Notes: a model not told the origin generated them from the letters alone. A stretch of 64,000 nucleotides of DNA from Streptococcus pneumoniae (GCF_001347015.1 NZ_CFGI01000010.1:22993-86992); one strand, 5' to 3'. Shown: positions 54,539-63,904, counted from the stretch's first letter. Program-made: numbers and translations.

Positions 54539-54569
54539 GACATTTCTGTTATAGGGAATGTCTCTTTTT
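54539..54569 (+). terminator. Terminator of regulator gene 1
   Basis: GACATT-loop-AATGTC followed by TCTTTTTG. The sequence after the stop (ATGCTTTATAGGAGTGACAT) is repeated after copy 2. Confidence 0.6.
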
Positions 54570-54590
54570 GTACATTTTTTGATAAAATGT

Positions 54591-54624
54591 TATAATAAAT
54601 GCATATATTTGTTTGAGCATCAAA
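54591..54624 (+). promoter_or_regulatory. Promoter and dyad of regulator gene 2
   Basis: TATAAT (54591-54596) and the dyad TTTGA-GCA-TCAAA (54612-54624), with the same 24.5-bp spacing and shared flank GCATATATTT as at gene 1. Confidence 0.55.
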
Positions 54625-54655
54625 ATTTTTGGAATGATCCTAGAGGTAAAGAGAA

Positions 54656-55567
54656 GTGAATGAATTAGGAGAGAAGGTACGAATCCTTAGAGAAGAAAAA
54701 GGACTTAGTCGTCCAGTATTTTGTGGGGATGAATCCGAATTATCAGTCCGTCAGTTGGTGAGAATCGAAAAAGGAGAATTTCGCCCGACGATAAAAACAC
54801 TAGAATATATTGCAGATAGATTAGAAATTCCGTCCTATGTCTTGATGCCAGATTATAAGGAATTGCCTAAACGCTACCAAGAATTAAAGTACTTTCTTTT
54901 ACATCACCCTGACTACGGAGACAAGGAGTTGCAGGAACAAAAGGAAGAATATTTTGATGAGATTTTTGAGTGTTTTTATGATGACCTGCCCCGTGATGAG
55001 AAGATGATAGTGGACTGCCTTCAGGCAATAGATGAAGTGAGAGCGACGGATAATGAACAGTATGGAATAGCGCTTTTAGATGAATCTTTTGAGGAACTTT
55101 GGAACCAAAGAGAATTTTCCTTTTCAGACCTTTTAAAAATTAGATTGTATTTTTTGTGTAGTTATTTAGAAAATATAAAAAAAGGACAGTTATCTATTAG
55201 CGAACAGCAGAAACTTCAATTAATGTTTCAAAAAGTGTGTAATAACGTAGAAAATAGCGGTACAGACGATTTATTTCTTGTTCGTGATGTGTTATTTGCA
55301 GGGCTAGGAAGTTGTGAATTATTGAATGATTTAGAGTTATTTAAGTTAGCTGTGGAAAAACTGAATTGGATTTCTGAAAAAACACGAGATTTCCAAAAGC
55401 AACCGATTGTCTTGATGGTGGAGTGGAAATATTATCTTCAGACTGATTATAATACGGCAAAACAAAAGTATGAAGAAGCAAAAATGATGGCAAGAATGTT
55501 TGGCAATGAGAAGTTAATCGTTAGTTTAGATAAGGAATGGGCTGAGGACTTAGAAAGGTATAGTTAA
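54656..55567 (+). CDS. HTH/TPR-type transcription regulator, copy 2
   Basis: 303 aa from GTG 54656. The same layout as copy 1, with an almost identical DNA-binding domain and C-terminus (IVLMVEWKYYLQTDYNTAKQ) but a diverged middle (about 130-230), the part that would contact a peptide or partner. Keeping the DNA-binding end while changing the sensing region suggests two inputs to the same sites. Confidence 0.8.
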   Translation: MNELGEKVRILREEKGLSRPVFCGDESELSVRQLVRIEKGEFRPTIKTLEYIADRLEIPSYVLMPDYKELPKRYQELKYFLLHHPDYGDKELQEQKEEYFDEIFECFYDDLPRDEKMIVDCLQAIDEVRATDNEQYGIALLDESFEELWNQREFSFSDLLKIRLYFLCSYLENIKKGQLSISEQQKLQLMFQKVCNNVENSGTDDLFLVRDVLFAGLGSCELLNDLELFKLAVEKLNWISEKTRDFQKQPIVLMVEWKYYLQTDYNTAKQKYEEAKMMARMFGNEKLIVSLDKEWAEDLERYS

Positions 55568-55580
55568 ATGCTTTATAGGA

Positions 55581-55616
55581 GTGACATTTCTGTCATTGGG
55601 GAAATGTCGCTTTTTT
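55581..55616 (+). terminator. Terminator of regulator gene 2
   Basis: GTGACATTTC-TGTCATTGGG-GAAATGTCGC (10 bp, one G-U) followed by TTTTTTG. Confidence 0.75.
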
Positions 55617-55631
55617 GTTAAAATGAATTTT

Positions 55632-55782
55632 ATACTCAATGAAAATCAAAGAGCAAACTAGGAAACTAGCCGCAGGTTGCTCAAAACACTGTTTTGAGGT
55701 TGCAGATAGAACTGACGAAGTCAGTAACATCTATACGGCAAGGCGACGTTGACGTGGTTTGAATTTGATTTTCGAAGAGTAT
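55632..55782 (-). repeat. BOX element
   Basis: 151 bp starting TATACTCAATGAAAATCAAA and ending GATTTTCGAAGAGTATTA. It contains TACGGCAAGGCGACGTTGAC, close to the known boxA core, so boxA is at the right end and boxC (AAACACTGTTTTGAGG) at the left, reading leftward with about one boxB between. BOX repeats are typical of pneumococci and close relatives. The surrounding 351 bp (55568-55918) holds no gene. Confidence 0.88.
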
Positions 55783-55918
55783 TACTTGATATACATCCAG
55801 AAGCAAACTAGGCAATAGAGAGAAAATTCTAAGTAGTAGGTCTATAGGGTCAATCAACTTGAAGGATTTTCTATCAGTACGATGTATGACGATAACAGTT
55901 TTAAATAAGGGGGAAAGA

Positions 55919-56602
55919 ATGTCCATTTTATCCATTAAAAATATTTCAAAGTTTTACACTTTGGACGGTAAACATCAAGAGCAGGCTCTAAGAAATATTA
56001 ACCTGCAGATTGCAAAAGGTAAAATTACAGCGATTTACGGTCCGTCAGGCTGTGGCAAAACCAGTCTACTAAACATCATCAGCGGTTTAGACAGACAATA
56101 TGAAGGAGGTTTAGAATTTAAAGGGGAATCCCTCCGTGACTTATCAGAGATTGAACTAACTCAATTTCGTAAAGATAAGATTGGGTTTGTGTTTCAAAAC
56201 TTTAACCTCATTCCTCATCAGTCTGTCTTGGACAATGTCAAGCTACCTCTCTATGTCAAAGATTTATCTGACAGGGAGATGACAATGATTGCAAAGGAGC
56301 AATTAAGTAACTTGGGCATGGAACCTTTTATAGCTAAAAATGTTAAACAGCTTTCTGGCGGGCAAAAGCAACGCGTAGCAATCGCGCGTGCTTTGGTAAA
56401 TCAGCCTGATATGATTGTAGCAGACGAGCCAACGGGTTCGCTGGATTCTCAATCCCAAGAAATGGTATTGGAAGTATTTAAAAATTTAGCCCAAACAGGG
56501 AAAACAGTATTGATCGTAACCCATAATCCAGAGGTTGCTGAATATGCAGATGTGATTATCAAAATGAAGGATGGTGAAGTCGTTGAAGAAGTCAAAAAAT
56601 AA
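55919..56602 (+). CDS. ABC transporter ATP-binding protein (MacB/LolD type)
   Basis: 227 aa from ATG 55919 after AAGGGGGAAAG; the frame is open 60 bases further up without a site. Walker A GPSGCGKTSLLN, Q-loop FVFQNFNLIPHQ, signature LSGGQKQRVAIARAL, Walker B MIVADEPTGSLD and switch His in VTHNPEVAEYAD are complete. It energises the permease encoded next; such pairs move peptides or act in envelope stress rather than import nutrients. Confidence 0.92.
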   Translation: MSILSIKNISKFYTLDGKHQEQALRNINLQIAKGKITAIYGPSGCGKTSLLNIISGLDRQYEGGLEFKGESLRDLSEIELTQFRKDKIGFVFQNFNLIPHQSVLDNVKLPLYVKDLSDREMTMIAKEQLSNLGMEPFIAKNVKQLSGGQKQRVAIARALVNQPDMIVADEPTGSLDSQSQEMVLEVFKNLAQTGKTVLIVTHNPEVAEYADVIIKMKDGEVVEEVKK

Positions 56603-57872
56603 AGGATTATCATTGAAAAATAAATTTAAACTTTCTTTAAATAACTTTATGGAAAGAAAATGGCGTAACCTATTGATTGCGCTAGCAACCTCAATCGGTT
56701 TTGTAGGAGTCTTAATTTCTTTTGGCTTGGGAAATGCTTTGATTTCGATGATTGATGAAAATACGAATGGAGGTCAAATTCCTTCTCAAGTTCAGATTGC
56801 TTTAAACACAAAAAATGTTGGACGAGGCTTTTTGAACCAAGACGATAAGAACTATATCACGGATACAGTTGGGAAAGAAGCTATTAAATATTTGGAGAGT
56901 CCTTTTGGGATGACCATGTCAAATATGACTATAGATGGGCAAGAAATGGATCTGAGTCAAACGATGCCTTCTTATGCTCAAGTAGTGAGTCTCTATGAGG
57001 ATACAAGTATTTCTGTTAGTAGTAATGAAAAGGACAAAGTGGTAGCTGGATCCCTCTATACTGATACAAATGAACAGGGCTTAACGATTCCAATCAGTTT
57101 ACTAAAAAATTGGAATGAACAGACAGGAAACAATCTGACAGCTAATGATGTTATTGGCAAATCAGTCTCAGCCAGCATTGTAGAAAATGCTGCCGAAGCT
57201 AGTAAGATTGCTCAATTTCAAACGAAGATTGTACGTGTAATCAATGATGAAGATGACCTGGAGGACAGCAACAGTTTCATGCCGTCTCATCAAATGGAAA
57301 CGATTTTGAAAGAAGCTGGATTTACAAAAGCTGTATCTTATTTTATCTTGGAACTCAAAGATCCATCACAAACAAAAGCGATAACAGAAGAATTGCAGAA
57401 AAACAAGAAGTATACTGTTCTTTCTCAACAGAAGGTTCTTGATATTGTGATTACTTTTATTCGTGTCATTCAGGGATTGTTGATTGTACTTTCATCACAA
57501 GCTATTGTGGTAGCAGCGGTCATGATTGGTATCATCATTTACATCAATATCATGCAACGTTCTAAGGAAATAGGTGTCATGAAAGCAGTTGGTTATCAAA
57601 ATCGTGATGTCAAAGGAATTTTTATTTATGAGGCTATTTGGATTGTAGGAATCGCCTTGCTGCTGGCATTTTTGGTTGCACAAGGGGTGGGAAGTTTGGC
57701 GAATGCGATTGTAAGTCACTTTTACCCATCCATCACTAAGGTTTTTGAATTAAATCTTTTATCTGTTTTAGGAACTCTAGTTTTCGCTCTATTACTTGGT
57801 TATGTCTCAGCCTACTTCCCGGCGCGTAAAATTAGTAAAATGGATCCTGTAGAATCGTTACGATATGAATAG
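56571..57872 (+). CDS. FtsX/MacB-type ABC transporter permease
   Basis: 433 aa from ATG 56571; TTG 56613 after AAAGGATTATCA is an alternative. One N-terminal helix (LLIALATSIGFVGVLISFGLG), a large outside domain (about 65-290), then three helices (LLIVLSSQAIVVAAVMIGIIIYI; EAIWIVGIALLLAFLVAQG; LNLLSVLGTLVFALLLGYVSAYF) and the family's ending PARKISKMDPVESLRYE. Works as a dimer with the ATPase. The substrate is not known. Confidence 0.88.
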   Translation: MVKSLKKSKNKGLSLKNKFKLSLNNFMERKWRNLLIALATSIGFVGVLISFGLGNALISMIDENTNGGQIPSQVQIALNTKNVGRGFLNQDDKNYITDTVGKEAIKYLESPFGMTMSNMTIDGQEMDLSQTMPSYAQVVSLYEDTSISVSSNEKDKVVAGSLYTDTNEQGLTIPISLLKNWNEQTGNNLTANDVIGKSVSASIVENAAEASKIAQFQTKIVRVINDEDDLEDSNSFMPSHQMETILKEAGFTKAVSYFILELKDPSQTKAITEELQKNKKYTVLSQQKVLDIVITFIRVIQGLLIVLSSQAIVVAAVMIGIIIYINIMQRSKEIGVMKAVGYQNRDVKGIFIYEAIWIVGIALLLAFLVAQGVGSLANAIVSHFYPSITKVFELNLLSVLGTLVFALLLGYVSAYFPARKISKMDPVESLRYE

Positions 57873-57936
57873 CCAAGGGAGTTATTAGATTATCGTCCCC
57901 AAAAAAGAAACCAACATAGAAAAACAATGCCCGTAC

Positions 57937-57965
57937 TTGCAATTCAACTCAAATAGTTATATAAT
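57937..57965 (+). promoter_or_regulatory. gap promoter
   Basis: TTGCAA (57937-57942), 17-bp spacer, TATAAT (57960-57965), about 87 bp before the gap start. Confidence 0.7.
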
Positions 57966-58051
57966 AGGTTTGTTGAAAGGTGATTTGTAGTGATTCAAGT
58001 TACTCTTTTCACAATAAAAATTTCATGATTTTCATAAGGAGGAAATCACTA

Positions 58052-59062
58052 ATGGTAGTTAAAGTTGGTATTAACGGTTTCGGACGTATCGGTCGTCTTG
58101 CTTTCCGTCGTATCCAAAACGTAGAAGGCGTTGAAGTTACACGCATCAACGACCTTACAGATCCAGTTATGCTTGCACACTTGTTGAAATACGACACAAC
58201 TCAAGGTCGTTTCGACGGTACTGTTGAAGTTAAAGAAGGCGGATTTGAAGTTAACGGTAAATTCATCAAAGTTTCTGCTGAACGTGATCCAGAACAAATC
58301 GACTGGGCTAACGACGGTGTAGAAATCGTTCTTGAAGCTACTGGTTTCTTTGCTAAGAAAGCAGCTGCTGAAAAACACTTGCACGCTGGTGGAGCTAAAA
58401 AAGTTGTTATCACTGCTCCTGGTGGAAACGACGTTAAAACAGTTGTATTCAACACTAACCACGACGTTCTTGACGGTACTGAAACAGTTATCTCAGGTGC
58501 TTCATGTACTACAAACTGCTTGGCTCCAATGGCTAAAGCTCTTCAAGACAACTTCGGTGTTGTTGAAGGATTGATGACTACTATCCACGCTTACACTGGT
58601 GACCAAATGATCCTTGACGGACCACACCGTGGTGGTGACCTTCGCCGTGCTCGCGCTGGTGCTGCAAACATCGTTCCTAACTCAACTGGTGCTGCAAAAG
58701 CTATCGGTCTTGTAATCCCAGAATTGAACGGTAAATTGGACGGATCTGCACAACGCGTTCCAACTCCAACTGGATCAGTTACTGAATTGGTAGCAGTTCT
58801 TGAAAAGAACGTTACTGTTGATGAAGTGAACGCAGCTATGAAAGCAGCTTCAAACGAATCATACGGTTACACAGAAGATCCAATCGTATCTTCAGATATC
58901 GTAGGTATGTCTTACGGTTCATTGTTTGACGCAACTCAAACTAAAGTTCTTGACGTTGACGGTAAACAATTGGTTAAAGTTGTATCATGGTACGACAACG
59001 AAATGTCATACACTGCACAACTTGTTCGTACTCTTGAATACTTCGCAAAAATCGCTAAATAA
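58052..59062 (+). CDS. gap: Glyceraldehyde-3-phosphate dehydrogenase
   Basis: 336 aa from ATG 58052 after AAGGAGG. Glycolytic NAD-dependent enzyme: the Rossmann start [18 protein letters not shown], catalytic Cys152 in [12 protein letters not shown], and HAYTGDQ plus the phosphate-binding NSTGAAKA. Strongly biased codons (GGT, GAA, AAA) show high expression. Also known on the streptococcal surface as a plasminogen-binding protein. Confidence 0.97.
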   Translation: MVVKVGINGFGRIGRLAFRRIQNVEGVEVTRINDLTDPVMLAHLLKYDTTQGRFDGTVEVKEGGFEVNGKFIKVSAERDPEQIDWANDGVEIVLEATGFFAKKAAAEKHLHAGGAKKVVITAPGGNDVKTVVFNTNHDVLDGTETVISGASCTTNCLAPMAKALQDNFGVVEGLMTTIHAYTGDQMILDGPHRGGDLRRARAGAANIVPNSTGAAKAIGLVIPELNGKLDGSAQRVPTPTGSVTELVAVLEKNVTVDEVNAAMKAASNESYGYTEDPIVSSDIVGMSYGSLFDATQTKVLDVDGKQLVKVVSWYDNEMSYTAQLVRTLEYFAKIAK

Positions 59063-59075
59063 TTCTTGAGTCGAT

Positions 59076-59106
59076 AAAAAGCAAGGCCTCTGGTCTTGCT
59101 TTTTAA
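59076..59106. terminator. Bidirectional terminator between gap and the pseudouridine synthase gene
   Basis: AAAAAGCAAG-GCCTCTGGT-CTTGCTTTTT, a 10-bp perfect stem with A and T tails, able to stop transcription from both sides. Confidence 0.88.
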
Positions 59107-59110
59107 ATAT

Positions 59111-59138
59111 TTAAAAATGGATGACGGAATCATCCATT
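59111..59138 (-). terminator. Terminator overlapping the end of the pseudouridine synthase gene
   Basis: AATGGATGA/TCATCCATT 9-bp stem; the stop codon of the reverse-strand gene is in the stem. TTTTTAAATA follows on the reverse strand. Confidence 0.65.
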
Positions 59139-60005
59139 CTTTTTTAATTCTCTTTCGAAAGTATCTGAAAGTGCATTGAAGCTTAATTTCTCTAATGTAA
59201 GCGGATGGGTAAAGGAAAGTCGAAAAGCGTGGAGCATAAGCCGACTTGTTTTTGATTTGCTATTATAGAGAGGGTCGCCTAAAATAGGGAAGTTATGATG
59301 CGAAAGGTGCACACGAATTTGATGTGTTCGACCTGTCTTTAGCTTGCAACGAACCAAGGAAGTTTTGTTTGGAAATTGTTTTAATCTGCTTACATGCGTT
59401 TCGGCATATTGGCCATTTTTTGTATCAACTACTCGTTTTCTGCGATCATGGCGATCACGCCCAATTTTGTCTCTGAAAACAAGTTCTTTGCTGTTGATAT
59501 GTCCGTCGACCTGTGCCCAGTATTCCCTAGAAATCTCTTTTTTCTCCAGTAAGCGATTGAGAATAGGCAGGATAAAAGGATTTTTGGCAAAGAGAACTAA
59601 ACCACTGGTTTCCATGTCCAGACGATGAACGACATAGCAGGTTTGGCCAACATAGGCACTGACATGGTTAAGAAGGGCGATTTCGTTTGGCTGATTACCA
59701 TGCGTTTTCATCCCCTCTGGTTTGTTGACAATAACCAAGTATTGATCTTGATAAACTTCCTGAACGAGATTTGGGTTGCCCCAAGGAATTTCCTTTTTGG
59801 GATAATCTTCCTCATCAAAAGTCAACTGGCAAACATCCCCAGGTTTCACCATCTCGTTCCAATGAACTTCTTCTTGGTTTATCAAAATATGTTTCTTGAT
59901 TCTCAAAAAATGACGGATTTTTCTAGGGATGAGAAGTTGCTCCTCTAGTAATTGCTTAACCGTCATTGGAGGTAAAGAAGCTGGTAATGTAAATGTGAAT
60001 TTCAT
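59130..60005 (-). CDS. RluA-family 23S rRNA pseudouridine synthase
   Basis: 291 aa. An S4-like N-terminus (VKQLLEEQLLIPRKIRHFLRIKKHILINQE) is followed by the RluA catalytic domain: VVNKPEGMKTHG, CYVVHRLDMETSGLVLFAKN with the catalytic Asp in HRLD, and KTGRTHQIRVHLSH. It makes pseudouridine at uridines of large-subunit rRNA; RluD-type sites are likely. Convergent with gap and divergent from pbp2A. Confidence 0.92.
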   Translation of the reverse strand: MKFTFTLPASLPPMTVKQLLEEQLLIPRKIRHFLRIKKHILINQEEVHWNEMVKPGDVCQLTFDEEDYPKKEIPWGNPNLVQEVYQDQYLVIVNKPEGMKTHGNQPNEIALLNHVSAYVGQTCYVVHRLDMETSGLVLFAKNPFILPILNRLLEKKEISREYWAQVDGHINSKELVFRDKIGRDRHDRRKRVVDTKNGQYAETHVSRLKQFPNKTSLVRCKLKTGRTHQIRVHLSHHNFPILGDPLYNSKSKTSRLMLHAFRLSFTHPLTLEKLSFNALSDTFERELKKNG

Positions 60006-60091
60006 ACAGATATTGTAACAAAAAATGCCCTATTTGGATAGAAAATAGCTAAATTCTTGTCTTCCTATGATGAAGATGATAAAATAAACGC

Positions 60092-62287
60092 ATGAAATTA
60101 GATAAATTATTTGAGAAATTTCTTTCTCTTTTTAAAAAAGAAACAAGTGAACTAGAAGATTCTGATTCTACTAGCTTACGTCGCTCTCGTAGTGATCGAA
60201 AAAAATTAGCCCAAGTAGGTCCAATTCGAAAATTCTGGCGTCGCTATCATCTAACAAAGATTGTCCTTATACTAGGTTTGAGTGCAGGCTTGCTAGTTGG
60301 AACCTATTTGTTTGCTGTTGCCAAATCAACCAATGTCAATGATTTGCAAAATGCCTTGAAAACTCGGACTATCATTTTTGACCGTGAAGAAAAGGAGGCT
60401 GGTGCCTTGTCTGGTCAAAAAGGAACTTATGTTGAACTGACTGACATCAGTAAAAATTTGCAGAATGCCGTTATTGCGACAGAAGACCGTTCTTTCTATA
60501 AAAACGACGGGATTAACTATGGTCGCTTCTTCTTGGCGATTGTCACTGCTGGTCGTTCAGGTGGTGGCTCTACTATTACCCAACAGCTAGCTAAAAATGC
60601 CTATCTGTCGCAGGATCAAACTGTCGAGAGAAAAGCGAAAGAATTTTTCCTTGCCTTAGAATTAACAAAAAAATATAGTAAGGATCAGATTTTAACCATG
60701 TACCTTAACAATGCTTATTTTGGAAATGGTGTGTGGGGTGTAGAAGATGCGAGTAAGAAATACTTTGGAGTATCTGCATCAGAAGTGAGTTTGGATCAAG
60801 CTGCGACTCTGGCAGGGATGCTCAAAGGGCCGGAACTGTATAATCCCTTGAATTCTGTAGAAGATTCTACCAATCGTCGTGATACTGTTTTGCAAAATAT
60901 GGTTGCAGCGGGTTATATTGATAAAAACCAAGAAACCGAAGCTGCTGAAGTTGATATGACTTCGCAATTGCACGATAAGTATGAAGGAAAAATCTCAGAT
61001 TACCGCTATCCTTCTTACTTTGATGCGGTGGTTAACGAGGCCGTTTCCAAGTATAATCTAACAGAGGAAGAAATTGTCAATAATGGCTACCGCATTTACA
61101 CAGAACTGGACCAAAACTACCAAGCAAATATGCAGGTTGTCTATGAAAATACATCGCTATTTCCGAGGGCAGAAGATGGAACATTTGCACAATCAGGAAG
61201 TGTAGCTCTTGAACCGAAAACAGGGGGAGTTCGTGGAGTTGTCGGTCAAGTTGCAGACAATGATAAAACTGGATTCCGGAATTTCAACTATGCAACCCAA
61301 TCAAAACGTAGCCCTGGTTCTACAATTAAGCCCTTAGTTGTTTATACACCAGCAGTTGAGGCAGGTTGGGCTTTGAATAAGCTCTTGGATAACCATACCA
61401 TGCAGTATAACAGCTATAAGGTTGATAACTATGCAGGAATTAAAACGAGTCGAGAAGTTCCTATGTATCAAGCCTTGGCAGAATCGCTTAATCTACCTGC
61501 TGTTGCTACTGTTAATGATTTGGGCCTTGACAAGGCTTTTGAGGCAGGCGAAAAATTTGGACTCAACATGGAAAAGGTAGACCGTGTTCTTGGTGTCGCT
61601 TTAGGAAGCGGTGTCGAAACCAATCCTCTGCAAATGGCTCAAGCATATGCTGCCTTTGCAAATGAAGGTTTAATGCCGGAAGCACATTTTATTAGTAGAA
61701 TTGAAAATGCTAGTGGACAAGTTATTGCAAGCCATAAAAATTCACAAAAACGGGTGATTGATAAGTCTGTAGCTGATAAGATGACCAGTATGATGTTGGG
61801 GACATTCACCAACGGAACCGGTATTAGTTCATCGCCTGCAGATTATGTTATGGCAGGGAAAACTGGTACAACCGAAGCTGTTTTTAATCCTGAATACACA
61901 AGTGACCAGTGGGTAATTGGTTATACTCCGGATGTGGTAATCAGTCACTGGCTTGGTTTTCCGACTACTGATGAAAACCACTATCTAGCAGGCTCTACTT
62001 CAAACGGTGCAGCTCATGTCTTTAGAAACATTGCCAATACCATTTTACCTTATACGCCAGGAAGTACCTTTACGGTTGAAAATGCTTATAAGCAAAATGG
62101 AATTGCACCAGCCAATACAAAAAGACAAGTACAAACCAATGATAATAGCCAGACAGATGATAATTTGTCTGATATTCGAGGACGTGCGCAAAGTCTAGTA
62201 GATGAGGCTAGTCGAGCTATCTCGGATGCCAAGATTAAGGAAAAGGCTCAAACAATATGGGATTCGGTAGTCAATCTATTTCGCTAA
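60092..62287 (+). CDS. pbp2A: Class A penicillin-binding protein 2a
   Basis: 731 aa. A basic cytoplasmic N-terminus and one membrane helix (about 55-78) precede a glycosyltransferase domain (ATEDRSFYKNDGINYGRF with catalytic Glu; GGSTITQQLAKNAYLS) and a transpeptidase with active Ser410 in SPGSTIKP, the SLN motif in AESLNLPAV and KTGTTE. The Gln/Asp/Ser-rich tail is as in pneumococcal PBP2a. It polymerises and cross-links peptidoglycan. No mosaic resistance changes were sought. Confidence 0.96.
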   Translation: MKLDKLFEKFLSLFKKETSELEDSDSTSLRRSRSDRKKLAQVGPIRKFWRRYHLTKIVLILGLSAGLLVGTYLFAVAKSTNVNDLQNALKTRTIIFDREEKEAGALSGQKGTYVELTDISKNLQNAVIATEDRSFYKNDGINYGRFFLAIVTAGRSGGGSTITQQLAKNAYLSQDQTVERKAKEFFLALELTKKYSKDQILTMYLNNAYFGNGVWGVEDASKKYFGVSASEVSLDQAATLAGMLKGPELYNPLNSVEDSTNRRDTVLQNMVAAGYIDKNQETEAAEVDMTSQLHDKYEGKISDYRYPSYFDAVVNEAVSKYNLTEEEIVNNGYRIYTELDQNYQANMQVVYENTSLFPRAEDGTFAQSGSVALEPKTGGVRGVVGQVADNDKTGFRNFNYATQSKRSPGSTIKPLVVYTPAVEAGWALNKLLDNHTMQYNSYKVDNYAGIKTSREVPMYQALAESLNLPAVATVNDLGLDKAFEAGEKFGLNMEKVDRVLGVALGSGVETNPLQMAQAYAAFANEGLMPEAHFISRIENASGQVIASHKNSQKRVIDKSVADKMTSMMLGTFTNGTGISSSPADYVMAGKTGTTEAVFNPEYTSDQWVIGYTPDVVISHWLGFPTTDENHYLAGSTSNGAAHVFRNIANTILPYTPGSTFTVENAYKQNGIAPANTKRQVQTNDNSQTDDNLSDIRGRAQSLVDEASRAISDAKIKEKAQTIWDSVVNLFR

Positions 62288-62339
62288 GATGCTTGTCAAA
62301 GCCTAGCTTTCTTGTTATAATAGATAGGATGGAGGCGTT

Positions 62340-62492
62340 ATGGCACTAAAAAAAGCAAGCCTAGCTTGTGCGGTTTGTGGTTCGAGAAACTATTCAATCA
62401 AGATCAGTGGAAACCCCAAGCCTACACGACTAGAAGTAAATAAATTTTGTAAGCATTGTGGCAAGTACACTACACACAGAGAAACGAGATAG
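62340..62492 (+). CDS. rpmG: 50S ribosomal protein L33
   Basis: 50 aa from ATG 62340 after GGATGGAGG. The zinc-binding type with four Cys ([10 protein letters not shown] and [11 protein letters not shown]) and ending HRETR. First of the rpmG-secE-nusG group, nine bases before secE. Confidence 0.95.
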   Translation: MALKKASLACAVCGSRNYSIKISGNPKPTRLEVNKFCKHCGKYTTHRETR

Positions 62493-62501
62493 GAGAGAGC
62501 G

Positions 62502-62678
62502 ATGCGTTTTATTGGAGATATTTTTAGACTTCTTAAAGACACAACATGGCCAACTCGCAAGGAAAGCTGGAGAGATTTTCGTTCTATCATGGAATACACA
62601 GCTTTCTTTGTAGTAATTATTTACATTTTTGACCAGTTGATTGTTTCAGGTTTGATTCGATTTATTAACATTTTTTAG
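62502..62678 (+). CDS. secE: Preprotein translocase subunit SecE
   Basis: 58 aa. A short amphipathic helix (LLKDTTWPTRKESWRDF, with the conserved TWPTRKE) and one membrane helix (AFFVVIIYIFDQLIVSGLI). It clamps the SecY channel. AGGAGAGAGCG precedes the ATG, and nusG follows 50 bases later, the usual bacterial order. Confidence 0.95.
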   Translation: MRFIGDIFRLLKDTTWPTRKESWRDFRSIMEYTAFFVVIIYIFDQLIVSGLIRFINIF

Positions 62679-62728
62679 AAGAGTAGTGAAAGTACACTAA
62701 AAATCTTCTATTTATGAAAGGAAATATC

Positions 62729-63265
62729 ATGGATAGTTTTGATAAAGGGTGGTTTGTTTTACAAACTTATTCTGGTTATGAAAATAAGGTAAAAGAAAAT
62801 CTATTACAACGTGCACAAACCTACAATATGTTGGATAATATTCTACGCGTTGAAATTCCAACACAAACAGTGCAAGTTGAAAAAAATGGAAAGAGAAAAG
62901 AAGTAGAAGAAAATCGCTTTCCAGGTTATGTTCTTGTAGAAATGGTCATGACAGATGAAGCTTGGTTTGTTGTGCGAAACACACCAAACGTTACAGGATT
63001 CGTCGGATCACACGGGAATAGATCAAAACCAACTCCATTATTGGAACAAGAAATTCGTGACATTTTGGTATCTATGGGACAAACTGTTCAAGAATTTGAT
63101 TTCGATGTTGAGGTTGGTCAAACTGTACGTATTATTGATGGTGCTTTTGCAGACTACACTGGTAAGATTACAGAAATTGATAATAACAAAGTGAAGATGA
63201 TTATCTCTATGTTTGGTAATGACACAGTTGCAGAAGTAAACCTAAACCAAATCGCAGAATTATAA
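62729..63265 (+). CDS. nusG: Transcription antitermination factor NusG
   Basis: 178 aa from ATG 62729 after GAAAGGAAA. NGN domain (GWFVLQTYSGYENKVKENLLQRA; FPGYVLVEM; WFVVRNTPNVTGFVG) and C-terminal KOW domain (VRIIDGAFADYTGKITEIDNNKVKMIISMFG). It binds RNA polymerase and links it to Rho or ribosomes. Confidence 0.97.
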   Translation: MDSFDKGWFVLQTYSGYENKVKENLLQRAQTYNMLDNILRVEIPTQTVQVEKNGKRKEVEENRFPGYVLVEMVMTDEAWFVVRNTPNVTGFVGSHGNRSKPTPLLEQEIRDILVSMGQTVQEFDFDVEVGQTVRIIDGAFADYTGKITEIDNNKVKMIISMFGNDTVAEVNLNQIAEL

Positions 63266-63269
63266 CCCC

Positions 63270-63294
63270 AAGAGAGGCAAGACCTCTCTTTTTT
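63270..63294 (+). terminator. nusG terminator
   Basis: AAGAGAGG-CAAGA-CCTCTCTT followed by TTTT; 8-bp perfect stem. Confidence 0.9.
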
Positions 63295-63385
63295 GTGCAG
63301 TTTAGACGGTGTAGAGAACAGAATGGATGAAATGTGCCAAAAGTATTTCTGAATCTGTTAGACTGTACACAGAAAGGGGAAAAGA

Positions 63386-63865
63386 ATGATTAAAGAATTG
63401 TATGAAGAAGTCCAGGGAATTGTATACAAGTGTAGAAATGAATATTACCTTCATTTGTGGGAGCTATCGGATTGGGACCAAGAAGGCATGCTCTGCTTAC
63501 ATGAATTGATTAGTAAAGAAGAAGGATTGGTAGAAGATATAGCACGCTTACGTAAATATTTTAAGACTAAGTTCCGGAATCGGATTTTAGATTATATCCG
63601 TAAACAAGAAAGCCACAAACGAAGATATGATAAAGAACCCTATGAAGAAGTGGGTGAGATCAGTCATCGTATAAGTGAGGGAGGTCTCTGGTTGGATGAT
63701 TATTATCTCTTTCATGAGACACTAAGAGATTATAGAGGCAAAGAAAGTAAAGAGAAACAAGAAGAACTAGAACGCGTCTTAAGAAATGAACGATTTCGAG
63801 GGCGTCAAAGAGTGCTAAAGGACTTACGTATTGTGTTTAAAGAGTTTGACATCCGTACACACTAG
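63386..63865 (+). CDS. comX: Competence-specific sigma factor ComX
   Basis: 159 aa, the length of pneumococcal ComX. A region-2-like N-terminus (YKCRNEYYLHLWELSDWDQEGMLCLHELI) with FRNRILDYIRKQESHKRRYDKEPYEEV, and a short C-terminal DNA-binding part. It directs RNA polymerase to com-boxes such as the one at 35.69 kb. AGAAAGGGGAAAAGA precedes the ATG. Pneumococci usually have two identical copies, each next to tRNA-Glu/rRNA loci, which fits the tRNA-Glu here. Confidence 0.96.
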   Translation: MIKELYEEVQGIVYKCRNEYYLHLWELSDWDQEGMLCLHELISKEEGLVEDIARLRKYFKTKFRNRILDYIRKQESHKRRYDKEPYEEVGEISHRISEGGLWLDDYYLFHETLRDYRGKESKEKQEELERVLRNERFRGRQRVLKDLRIVFKEFDIRTH

Positions 63866-63904
63866 GAAGTCATTCAAAAAAGTAAAAAAAGTTTAAAAAA
63901 GGTG

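Noticed and set aside
54524-54592. Short ORF MLYRSDISVIG... after both regulator genes as a signal peptide
   Set aside because: Although the start is repeated after both copies, it lacks a ribosome site and consists of the terminator hairpin.
58049-58462. Long reverse-strand ORFs in gap, adhE and tkt
   Set aside because: Artefacts of strong codon bias in highly expressed genes; no ribosome sites.
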